The translations under genes were made by a program, and so were the position numbers. A stretch of 64,000 nucleotides of DNA, taken from Saturnia japonica. Taxonomy: Eukaryota > Arthropoda > Insecta > Lepidoptera > Saturniidae. Shown one piece after another: positions 55,100-64,000 of the stretch (positions are counted from its first letter, which is position 1; each line of letters starts with the position of its first letter). Under the pieces are notes generated by a model. The model was not told where the DNA came from and made no database searches. It was given only the letters and a program-made list of their open reading frames with translations. The stretch lies in the NCBI GenBank assembly GCA_033032175.1, contig CM065322.1, positions 1,488,001-1,552,000 of the forward strand. Reading direction: 5' to 3'.

Positions 55100-56764
55100 A
55101 CGTCAACCATGGTGTTCTGTAACAATAATTGAGTTTATATTTATATTATCTCTTGCTCGCTTTCGCCAATCGCTTGGGACCATTTTTAAATCGAGAGAAA
55201 CAAAGTTTTCTCCGGCCTGTCTCAGATAATAGGGGCACATTTCCCGAGGGACGACGTTAATGAATCCGGCTTCGAGTTCCAGATGATAAATTAGGACTTA
55301 TTGGTCTGAGTTAAGGTTGAAATGTAACGCTTATACAGCGCAATCTCGCCTTTCATTTTCTTTTCGTATTTTCCTTTTGTCTTTTTTATTTTCGTTTAAC
55401 TCGATTTAACTTCATAACGTCAATAATTATTCATTTATTTTAATTTTATAGATTGTTGTTACAGTTTTTTTAGCCCGTAAAGGAAAATTGTAAAGAATTT
55501 ACTTTAATAACATTTTCTTCAAAATACGCCTTAGAAAATTGAATGTTGTTTGCAAAAGTTTTGACAAGTTAGAAATTTTAACGACAGCCGAATTTGAATA
55601 CCTACTAGAGATTTACACAAACGAAACATAATTCAATTATTTATCTATTTATAAACAAAAATTACTCCGATTCTGCAATAAAGTTCCAAAGCAAGTCACC
55701 GATTTGCCCAATAAGGTTTCAGGACAATGTGAAACGAATTTAACTACTATCTAAAAGGTTTTGTCAAAAGACAGTAAACTTTCGTTTTCTGTATTACAGT
55801 AATTAAAAGTTTAAATTGTATAATTTATTTGTAACGGCCTGTGACTTTGTTGAAAATACAACATTTAATAAAATAAAACATATTCTATAACAGATCTCTG
55901 TGCCTATAACCATCACCCTGAAAGTAGCTTTCTATCAATGAGAGAATCAATAAAACGGATCAGAAGCGGAATACACTGACATGCGTTTGGCAAAATATTT
56001 TCAACCTTAGGAAAGCTCAAGAAAGTTGAATTAAATTGATGACACTATCCCCTGTACATTGTATTTATTCTAACTTTTACTGTAATATTAGTATCAATGT
56101 CACTAAACGCGGCTCCTTGTTGCGTTATCACTGAGTCATAATCACTTCATGTTCTGATACACATAACACACATCATAACACTTCGAGATGAGTTGCATGA
56201 TCACAAATAAATAGGTCAATACGTACAATCGGTTTTAAAGCCCGCATTAACAAAATAAACCTCGGGTTGAAAAATCGAAGCGTCTCCATTTGATCAGTCA
56301 CATGTCATTGTCATGTGTTCTTTCAGAACACTTCTGTTAAAGCCTGTTAAAAGTGTCAAAAGCGTCCGTACGTATAGACCCTTATAGTCCACATTCGCAA
56401 AAACATACATCGAACTTTCCAACACATATCTAGTTTGAAATGCATACGTGCGTCGAATATTTCCAACTTATCGCTACTTACGTAGAATTGAGGCAATTTC
56501 ACAGTTCAAAGATTTTCTGCAAGCGAAGATGTTTATATAAGGAGATGCTGTTCCTAGTACTGTATCTTGAATAGTTTATTTACATTTTAAAATTCTTCAA
56601 GAAGCTGTTTATTTTGTATACATACATATTAAATTTTCTTTCCGTAAGTTTGGTTAATATTAAATAGGTTACATCCGTGTGTATCATGGAGAGTGCACTA
56701 AAAAGCTGTTCAATGTAATTTCCTTCTCTCCTTTCTAAATCAAAAATTAAAATCTATCTCGGCA
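55100..56764. other. Non-repetitive intron stretch, no gene
   Basis: The longest part of the intron without a recognisable repeat. Bases 55150-55340 are GC-richer and unique in the window. No open frame with splice sites. It could hold regulatory sequence, but this cannot be shown from one sequence. Confidence 0.35.
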
Positions 56765-56838
56765 CGAATTAAAAAGTTCTTATGTCTTATATTTGTTGTA
56801 CCGTGATGCTGTGGAACCTTCTCCCGGTCAGTGTGTTT
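56765..56838 (+). repeat. LINE 3' end family G fragment
   Basis: Encodes the tail end VMLWNLLPVSVF, matching KLWNLLPASVF of the copy at 38640, and stops abruptly at about 56838 where gag-like coding sequence starts. Confidence 0.6.
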
Positions 56839-57010
56839 TTCAGGTGCGGGCAAGCCGGCCACAAAGCACTTAAGTGCGAAGCTAAAAAGTTCAACTGTGC
56901 GCTGTGTGCTGACGCCGGTAGGTCGGCGGGGCACTATATGGGGGGCGCTACCTGCAGGCCGTCTATGCCAGCAAAGAGGCGGACACCACCTCCACACAGG
57001 GACCTTTGGG
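56835..57010 (+). pseudogene. R1-clade LINE ORF1 zinc-knuckle fragment
   Basis: The frame reads FRCGQAGHKALKCEAKKFNC, then ALCADAGRSAGHYMGGATCR and PSMPAKRRTPPP. This is the pair of CCHC knuckles at the end of R1/TRAS-type ORF1 (gag-like) proteins. The first cysteine of the first knuckle is replaced by phenylalanine at the junction. The second knuckle (C-x2-C-x7-H-x5-C) is complete. The fragment is GC-rich against its surroundings. Confidence 0.7.
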
Positions 57011-58075
57011 GGGATATTGAAAAAGTTTTAGGCGTTTCGGTAGTGCTTAGTGATTTGATTCTGGTGGCACATTTATTATTTTAGAGACAAATCTTATAAT
57101 TAGGTCATTGGTCATTGAACGTGCATTTATTTAACGATAATAAAAAATCATATTTCGAGTAAAATAGTTATAGGATATTTTGGCGGATCCTATTAATTAA
57201 AAATGCAGCTCAGCGTTTCAATTATTGCTGTATTTATTTTGTCGCTCATAATCGATTACAGAATAATATATCTTCTTGTCAGTCCGTGACAGATGTCTTC
57301 TTTTATCTTTTTCAAGACTTGAAAGTCAGCCAGTCTATCATAAACAAAATAGAATGTGGCTGAAGTAACAACTATTTATTGTGATAAGTCGCCAAATAGT
57401 TATCTGTAAAATATTTTACATAATATTATTCACGGATTAATTATTATGCATCAATTTAATACAATAATATTTTCATTATGACCTATAATTTATTATTAAA
57501 ATTATAATTAGCCTTATATAAAATATTCCACGAATAAAAATAATTATTCGGGTCATCGCTTAATCCGAGGTGACATTCAACACTTTTAAAAAGGTTCTTC
57601 GTAAGCAAGAAGTCTAATGAAATTTACTGTTCGCTCGTTAGCTCGTGTAATTCTGTTACTTTACGTTCACTGGTTAAAAGCTTTTGTACATTTTATTACA
57701 TTATTATAACTAGCTTCTGTCATGCCTTCATTCAATTTTTAATTATGTTTTAAGTTATAGGTTTTGCTAAGTACAATTAAGTTTCAACTATCTAATAGCA
57801 GCGTTCGTCTGGATTCGTAAAAAAAAATCAAATTGGCAGTAGGTATAAACAAAATTAATTAAACTTCTATTTCTGCTTTCTATTTATATTTTTATTTGAT
57901 TCCTATACGTCGTACTTAGATATTATATAGCCTATGTCACTCTAACAATTAAGACGAATCTAACAACATCTCGTATGATAAAATCGATCAAGCCATTTAG
58001 GCTGCAGAGCGTGCCAAAGGAAAAGACATACATACGCTTGAAAAATATAACTATTCTTTTGATTATCTACAAGTA
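57011..58075. other. No gene seen
   Basis: AT-rich intron sequence, nothing recognised. Confidence 0.4.
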
Positions 58076-58430
58076 CTAGCGATCGCCCTAAGGTCGAAAT
58101 TCGACCAGCGACTTTTTAATCATAGACTATTTTTTGTTTAATATTTGCTGTATGAACCTAAACAATGAATATTATATCACTTGATGTCACTTTTCGTTGA
58201 ATGACAATGTCAATAATTTGGGGGGTCTAAGTTCAATGACACCGGTCGGGTTAGGATTCGCAGAATAAATTTATTTAATTTAATATATTAGTAACAGATA
58301 TTATAGATAAATTTTAGCTTTCTGCACTCCTTCTCCATATAAACTTTAACTATGCCAAATCTCAGTCTTCCGTGCACGCAATACGCTTAAAAAGAGGTAC
58401 ATAGTTTTTGCTTCACGTATTAATATAATG
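58076..58430 (-). repeat. Helitron-like repeat D1
   Basis: ctag at 58076-58079, spacer, then the perfect hairpin ggtcgaaattcgacc (58092-58106). The body matches 6544 and 59910 closely (ttgatgtcacttttcgttga, catataaactttaactatgc, cttccgtgcacgcaatacgc) and ends near cttcacgtattaatataa. Confidence 0.7.
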
Positions 58431-59344
58431 ATATATGTATCTATAATCTATGAGTATCTATTGAGTATAACTATCTTTTTAGACTTCGCCATCAATTATA
58501 TTAATGTAAATTATTTTTACTGACGTTTTTTTTTTATTTGCGTAAAAATAAATTTAATTCATGATAAAACTTTAAATTACATTATCACAATTTTAAAAAA
58601 TGTTAGTAAAATGAATTTACAAGGACAATTAAATCAGGGATAATTTTAATGACAGTAATTTAGTATACATACAATAAAGAAAATCAAAATATAAAATTAT
58701 CATTTCTTTTTTTATGTTAAATCGCGCTCTTAAGGAAGTTATGACCTATCATGACTCTGTAGTGTATTAAAATGAAAATGAATTTGTATTAAACTAATAT
58801 AACTTAATATCTTAAATCATAAATTATATAGTTAACTACAAAAAAAAGAACTTTGCGATTTGGAGAATGAAACCTTTGAAAGGTATCCGAATGAACCTTA
58901 CAACAATACCACGGTCTAATTGAACCGGGTCACTAATTGTGAATAATTTATAGTCTCTTTTGTTTGATTACGTCAGTACCGTGCAGAAATTCGAACGTGG
59001 GATATACTTGTAGAGTATCTTCTCTCCTGGGTCTACGTTATAGAATCTTCTTTTGATATGAAAAAAAAATATCCCAGCAATATTGTGCAAGCAGAATGTT
59101 TTAGAGTACATTATGAGATAGATCAATTAAAAAAATTAAAATATACAATGGATTGATTGATTTATTGAATTGTTGTCTACTCTAATTTTAAGGTTTAATT
59201 CTATGGAAGAAGTTACTTAATTATGATTTTATCGCGCAAAATGGTTTATAACATTTAACACTATAGACTTTAATTATTTTTTATAAGATTTTATTTACGT
59301 TGCCTTGTTTAGTATGGGTCAAATCTTGCAACTGATTTTTAAAA
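58431..59344. other. No gene seen
   Basis: AT-rich intron sequence, nothing recognised. Confidence 0.4.
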
Positions 59345-59605
59345 CACTAGCCTATAACATTTACCTAGTGGTTATAAGCGCGACTGCTATGCTCGAAATC
59401 CTCAGTTCAATTCCCAGATCGAGCAAAGTGTTATTGGGTTTTTCTATGAAATTCTCAATAGCAACTCGGAGTTTGACTTTGTGCCCGATTAATGGCAATA
59501 GGCTCGCCCCCTATTATATGGGACCTAAAAACATACACGGCGAACTATGGGTGTACACTAGTATAACTCTGCTTAACCCTTCGGAGATATAGGCGTGATG
59601 GTATG
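59345..59605 (+). repeat. tRNA-derived SINE A
   Basis: Head from aacatttacctagtggttat, B-box-like gttcaattcccagatcg, body agcaaagtgttattgggttt, aatggcaataggctcgcccc, and tail cggagatataggcgtgatgg. Orientation is the same as the gene. Confidence 0.75.
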
Positions 59606-59909
59606 ATTTTTTAAATGAGGCGTGCAACAGATATCGCTAAACAATTGAGCTGAAATTTCGCATATACGCTTAGTTTGGATGACAATGCATGGTTAGCTAA
59701 GTGAGGTTACTCTAAATTCAATATGGCGGACCTCTAAAAAATGGCAGACCAGTTATTTCTATGCACCCTCATGATATGGGTAAGGAAAGAAAAGGTGGTA
59801 TATCGAAATTTGCAGGACGTGACAAGTTACATTCCAAGAATACGTCATACTACCGTTCTTAAGATAAACATAGTATAGTTTAAAAATATATGATACATTT
59901 TTATTTATA
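59606..59909. other. No gene seen
   Basis: Contains paired phrases such as atatggcggacctct and aaaaatggcagacc, possibly an old repeat; no gene. Confidence 0.35.
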
Positions 59910-60265
59910 CTAGCGATCGCCCTAAGGTCGAAATTCGACCAGTGACTTTTTGATCATAGACTAATTTTTGTTTGACATTTGCAGTATTCAAGAACCTAAA
60001 CAATGAGTATTATCTACATCACTTGCTGTCACTTTTCGTTGAGTGACATTGTCAATATTTTGGGGAGTCTAAGTTCAATAGCACTGGACGGTTTAGGATT
60101 CGCAGTATTAATTTATGAAATTTAATATATTAGTAACAGATATTATAGATGCATTTTAGCTTTCTATGCTTATTTTCCATATAAACTTTAACCATGCCAA
60201 ATCTCAGTCTTCCGTGCACGCAATCGCTTAAAAAGGGTAGAAAGCTTTTGCTTCACGTATTAATA

Positions 60266-61566
60266 TTAGGTCCTTACATATGAAATTAGCGTTTTATATG
60301 GAAAAAGTAAAACGAATAAATTTTTATGAAATTATATATTTAATCAATCATAGTATACACCATTATTATCTGTGCACTTTCGCTATTATATAGGTAGTTC
60401 AGTGATTCCATTGCTGAAAAAATTGTGGGAGCGAGAATCAATAAAATCTTTGAAGGCGGTTTGGACAGCCTCATCTGAATTGAATTTTTTTTCTTGCAAG
60501 AAATTGTCCAAATTCCGAAATAAGTGGTAATCTGTTGGAGCAAGGTCTGGGGAGTGTGGTGGGTGTCGGAGACATTCCAACCACAGTTCCTCTAATTTAG
60601 CAACCGTTTGTTGTGTGAAGTATGTGGTCTAGCGTTGTCCTGAAGTAGCAGTGGGCTTAGAGAGATTGACCAGTCTCGGTTGTTTAACGGCTAGCTTTTC
60701 CATCATGGTTTGCAATTATTGACAATAAAGATCTGCCGCTATCATCTGGCCAGATCTTAGGAAGCTATAGTGTATGACATCAGCATTGGTCAACCAAACA
60801 CTCGCCAGTACCTTTTTCAGAGTCAACTTTTGCTTAGGACAAGATTTGACCAGGTTCTCCTGGGTTCAACCACTATGATGAGCGTTTCTGATTTTCGTAA
60901 AGGATCCATTTTTTGTCACAAGTAACAATACGATTCAAAATTACCTCGTTATTTTGACGGTTGAGTAATGTAATGCAGAACTCAATAGGTGTTTGTGGGC
61001 GTGTTTCAGTCAATTCATGCGGTACCCATTTCTCGAGCTTTTTCACTTTTCCTGTTTGTTTCAAGTGAATAAATTTTTTTTTTTATCACTCACACCGAAG
61101 CCGGCCGCTAACTCTGACTTGGTTTGCGATGGATCAGCTTTCAAGATGACCTTTAATTCTTCATTATCAACTAGAGTCTCCGGCCGTCCACGGAGTTTGT
61201 TTCGTAGGTCAAAATTACCAGAACGAAAACATTGGAACCAAGAAAATACGATGCTCTCTTTTACAGTAGCTTTCAAGTATACATCATTAATTCTTCTTTC
61301 TTTCTCTTTCTCTCTCAGCTCTGATACCATGGTGGAACTCATAATCGTAAATAACGCGATATTTTAAGTTTACCATTTTGTGAAAAGAACGATGTCAAAG
61401 AAAAAACAAATGATGAGAAAACAAATGGAATCACTAAATTCGAAACACAAATACATAAGCCTAAATTTGAAATAAATTTCAATTTAGAGTTCCTAACTAA
61501 ACGCCAGATATTTGAGATCAAAGTGGCCAGTTCAACAAAACGCCAATTTCATATGTAAGGACCTAA
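60266..61566 (-). mobile_element. mariner transposon, complete ends, dead transposase
   Basis: 1301 bp, the normal mariner length. The termini are about 30-bp inverted repeats starting ttaggtccttacatatgaaa at both ends, with one visible mismatch (attagcg against attggcg). They are flanked by TA at 60264-60265 and 61567-61568. The transposase remnant is on the minus strand, antisense to the host gene. Confidence 0.9.
60380..61342 (-). pseudogene. Degenerate mariner transposase (DD34D)
   Basis: The N-terminal part (61342-61061) carries the helix-turn-helix region (KESIVFSWFQCFRSGNFDLR, then RGRPETLVDNEELKVILKAD, SQTKSELAAGFGVS). The segment 61064-60873 includes WVPHELTE and the first catalytic motif (IVTCDKKWILYENQKR, glutamate of the usual CDEKW changed to lysine but the aspartate kept). 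A QDNARPHTS-like second motif is near 60625, and SPDLAPTDYHLFRNL lies near 60555 with the third aspartate. I count 34 residues between the last two aspartates. At least three frameshifts separate these pieces, so the protein cannot be made. Confidence 0.85.
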
Positions 61567-61580
61567 TATATAGATAATAA

Positions 61581-62642
61581 CAAATCAAAGTGTTACATTC
61601 TCAATTAAATTTGATATTTACGACTTAATCTCTGCACGAGTCGCAATAACACAGATAATGAAAGCTTTGAAAGGGCGATCTCGTTAGCCAGTAATAGCAT
61701 TAGAGCGTGTAAGCGGCCCGGCCCACGCATCCGTTGAAAATAACAGGATTCCGTATAAAGGGTTATTTCGTGACTCAGTAAAGCTTTCCAGGGTTAATTA
61801 CACGGGTTTCTATTAATGAGATTTTTGTGTTCGCACTTATTACATACTCAAAAGAGTTATTTAATGTTAATATTTTTATAGAAGGTTAATAGTTTCGTGG
61901 CTAGACTAATGGAATGTAAACAGTCTACTTTTCTGAATACACAGTCATACAACACATACACGGTTTATCGTATGTAATTAAAATCTATAGGTACTTTATA
62001 ATAAAACAGTAAAGAGTCGAAATCTATACATTAAAATTATTTGAAAAATAATACTACAGGGAACGGATTTAGAATTATAGATAGAAAACATTTCGAACGG
62101 TATTGAAATTTTTGTATGTCTATGGGTTAATTTGAACGCTAATCATACAGAAACTACTGGACCGAATTTGATGAAATTAGGTATAATTGTAGTTTATAGT
62201 TTGTAGAATCATTTAGGATGTATTTTTATACATATCATGTACATTTGTATGATGTATAAATTGCGTTTAAGATATGTATATATAAAGAAGGAATGTATAT
62301 CTTAAATATATGATGATGATACGAAGTGAATCCAAATCGTTTCAATTTTCAATGGAAATTATATACACAAACGTATTTTTCAGGATTACTAATATTGCTA
62401 ATATGCCTCCATACTTTAATCTAATTAAAATAACTATTATTTATACGACATTAAATTTATTTTACATAATTGAAAGAATTATAATCAGTAAAATCATTCA
62501 CTTCAACTTTATCCTCTCCTAAATGCGACCAAAGGGATTTTGATATTCTTCACCATTCTCTTGTCTTCCTTTCTTTAGGTTATAAGCACAGAGCCTTCCG
62601 ACAGCTACACTAATTACAGTTTAATACATTTTCTACTTACAG
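61581..62642. other. Intron sequence, no gene
   Basis: Bases 61660-61800 are GC-richer and unique in the window. The remainder is AT-rich. A short inverted repeat (tttaagatat / atatcttaaa) lies at about 62265-62305. Confidence 0.35.
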
Positions 62643-62771
62643 AATACTGTCATCCGTACGAACCGTTCAAATGTCCTGTAGACGGTAACTGTATCTCAAT
62701 CCAGTATCTCTGCGACGGTGCTCCAGACTGCATCGACGGGTATGATGAAGACTCCAAGCTGTGTACTGCTG
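62643..62771 (+). CDS. IDLSRF-like peptide precursor, second coding exon (LDLa module)
   Basis: Bounded by a ttctacttacag acceptor and a g|gtaaat donor. It joins exon 1 in phase 1 and leaves in phase 1, the symmetric class normal for LDLa-encoding exons. It encodes six cysteines in LDLa order: [18 protein letters not shown], then [20 protein letters not shown] and CTA. The calcium-cage signature [14 protein letters not shown] is intact. In the insect IDLSRF-like precursors an LDLa module of this kind directly follows the KR-flanked peptide, which is the main support for the gene name. Confidence 0.88.
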
Positions 62772-62894
62772 GTAAATAGATTTAAAGCTTTTGTAATATA
62801 TAAATTAACGAAAAGGTTAACAAATATGGCGACGAATGGCGACATTTTTTGATGATAGTGAAAAAAATTCGCATTTCACGTACAAATCTGTAAA

Positions 62895-63065
62895 GTGGCA
62901 AACAAGCGTACGGCCCGCGATGGTAAGCTGCTATCGTTGTCTATGGAAACTCACCACCATCAGAGGTATCACATAGCACTTTGCCGACCTTGTGCTTCCC
63001 TTCCCCAAGAAGCTCTGGAAACCCAACTACAAGGTTATTTCTCTATGCCCTACCTGTCTTAATGT
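62895..63065 (+). repeat. Dispersed repeat family F, shortened
   Basis: Contains agtggcaaacaagcgtacgg, cccgcgatggtaagctgcta, ccccaagaagctctggaaac and caaggttatttct. It lies in the intron after exon 2. The open frame at 62981-63187 is not a gene. Confidence 0.65.
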
Positions 63066-63954
63066 ACTTTCAGACCCAATTAGTGCAGAAAGTTATTGTA
63101 CCTATTGACATGTACCTACATGTTAAGCAAATTCTTATACAATTTTTTTTTTTACTGTTCGTTACCAGTTCGACTTATTATATATGAAGAGTACTGACCA
63201 TTCAGAGGTGAAAGATCATTCACAGTCTCCACTAAAAATACTAAATGCAATTATAGATGAAGCATAGAACAGAATTTTATCAAGCGTCCAATTGCCAATT
63301 GTCAACTGTGCGTTATGTTCTTGATTGCGTATGAAGGCGAAAGCTTTTCTTTGTTGACTAAAATATTCAAATTGTTAAGTATTAAGATGTTGTTTTAAAG
63401 ACATCCTAAGATATTAATCAATGTAACCTATACGTAAAGAATAAACACGTGACCTAAGTTTGGCCTTTTACATACATTATGATGTGCAGGTGATGTAAAA
63501 TATAGGTCATATATTCACTGGGGTGGACGTTAGGATAAATACATTAATCTAAGTTATAAAAGCGTTATTATTTCAAATGCACATTTATCACGTATCGAAA
63601 ATAGCTTATTCCAAACACAAGTAACAATTGTTTTAAAGCAACGGCCCAACCCATAACAAACCTTCAGTGTAATATTGATTATTTTTCCCTTCACTACACG
63701 GAAACAGTTATATAACATTCAGTCGACATGTAAATAATAAATTGAGTTTTTAACTAGTAGAATCACCTGTTCTAATTTTGTTGTTACACTGTCATCTTTA
63801 TCGGTATTCTAGAACTAATTAATTGCAAAAATAGAACATTCTCGAACGTTACTATTATTAACATTTCAATGCTGCTAGAGTCTTAATATAATATTAATAA
63901 AGTAAATAAATATACATAATTATAATACGCCTTTTTTAATTTTTTCTTTACTAG
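63066..63954. other. Probable intron, nothing else seen
   Basis: AT-rich sequence downstream of exon 2 with no recognisable repeat or exon. Confidence 0.4.
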
Positions 63955-64000
63955 GCCATACATTTATCGGTAGGTTCTCTACTACTAGTGAAATGCAAAA
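63955..64000 (+). CDS. Candidate third exon of the peptide precursor, cut by the window
   Basis: A strong pyrimidine tract (about 63930-63950) leads to ctag at 63951-63954. Reading on in phase 1 from exon 2 gives GHTFIGRFSTTSEMQ with no stop to the window end. The residues do not resemble the conserved part I associate with this precursor, so the call is weak: it may simply be an acceptor-like sequence in the intron. Confidence 0.25.

Larger units (their letters stand above)
59910..61580 (-). repeat. Helitron-like repeat D1 interrupted by a mariner
   Basis: ctag at 59910-59913 and the perfect hairpin ggtcgaaattcgacc at 59926-59940. The body runs to cttcacgtattaata at 60265, where the mariner begins; beyond the mariner the sequence resumes tatagataataa. 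The D1 element therefore predates the mariner. Confidence 0.7.
52492..62642 (+). other. Phase-1 intron of the IDLSRF-like peptide gene
   Basis: 10,151 bases from the gttagt donor to the cttacag acceptor. It contains a D2 repeat (53405), a LINE M remnant (54205), LINE/gag fragments (56765-57010), two D1 repeats (58076, 59910), a SINE A (59345) and a mariner (60266), plus a tiny SINE A remnant at about 53059-53085. No other exon of the gene is visible in it. Confidence 0.8.

Noticed and set aside
1..64000. Prokaryotic-style defence system, operon or prophage
   Set aside because: Spliced gene, tRNA-derived SINEs, non-LTR retrotransposons and Tc1/mariner elements show insect nuclear DNA; no clustered intact ORFs exist apart from the Tc1 transposase.

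Overview
The window looks like nuclear DNA of a moth or butterfly (Lepidoptera, Ditrysia). It is strongly AT-rich, nearly gene-free and packed with dispersed repeats of types I recognise as lepidopteran: tRNA-derived SINEs, hairpin-CTAG (Helitron-like) modules, RTE, Jockey/CR1-like and R1-clade LINE fragments, and Tc1/mariner elements. There is no operon, phage, plasmid or CRISPR structure.

Only one host gene is visible, on the + strand at the right end. Exon 1 (52371-52491) encodes a signal peptide and a short neuropeptide-like segment ending in a KR processing site. After a 10.15-kb intron, exon 2 (62643-62771) encodes a complete LDL-receptor class A module. This combination matches the insect IDLSRF-like peptide precursor (prohormone-4 of bees). 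The gene continues past the window; a possible third exon starts at 63955. The intron holds at least eight transposon or SINE insertions.

Left to right: 1-1182 is a broken DD41D Tc1/mariner element cut by the window edge. 1.2-7.7 kb carries SINEs, an RTE tail and Helitron-like modules. 7721-9222 is a GC-rich, 5'-truncated, internally deleted R1-clade LINE with an 11-bp target duplication. 9.2-15.7 kb is repeat-rich. 15.8-19.8 kb is a compound satellite locus: a 108-bp minisatellite followed by a ~1.2-1.3 kb unit, present twice, the first copy interrupted by a LINE tail. 20.8-21.8 kb is an R1-clade LINE fragment lying between two (TG)n tracts. 22-33 kb holds SINEs, RTE fragments and LINE tails. 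33811-35409 is a complete Tc1-type transposon with an intact 340-codon DD34E transposase and 28-bp inverted termini differing at one position. 39.6-41.4 kb is the 3' part of a non-LTR element with a zinc-knuckle and endonuclease-like C-terminus, split by seven 85-bp tandem repeats. 42.5-52 kb is repeat-rich and includes a fold-back MITE. 52.4-64 kb is the neuropeptide gene, whose intron contains a mariner (60266-61566) nested in a Helitron-like element.

I found no undescribed multi-gene system. The items most worth following up are the neuropeptide gene with its divergent peptide core, the intact Tc1 element, the 85-bp array inside a LINE, the compound satellite locus, and the hairpin-plus-CTAG repeat family. 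Repeat families are named by letter in the entries: SINE A, B, C; D1/D2 Helitron-like; E, F, J, K, L, N dispersed repeats; G and M LINE 3' ends.
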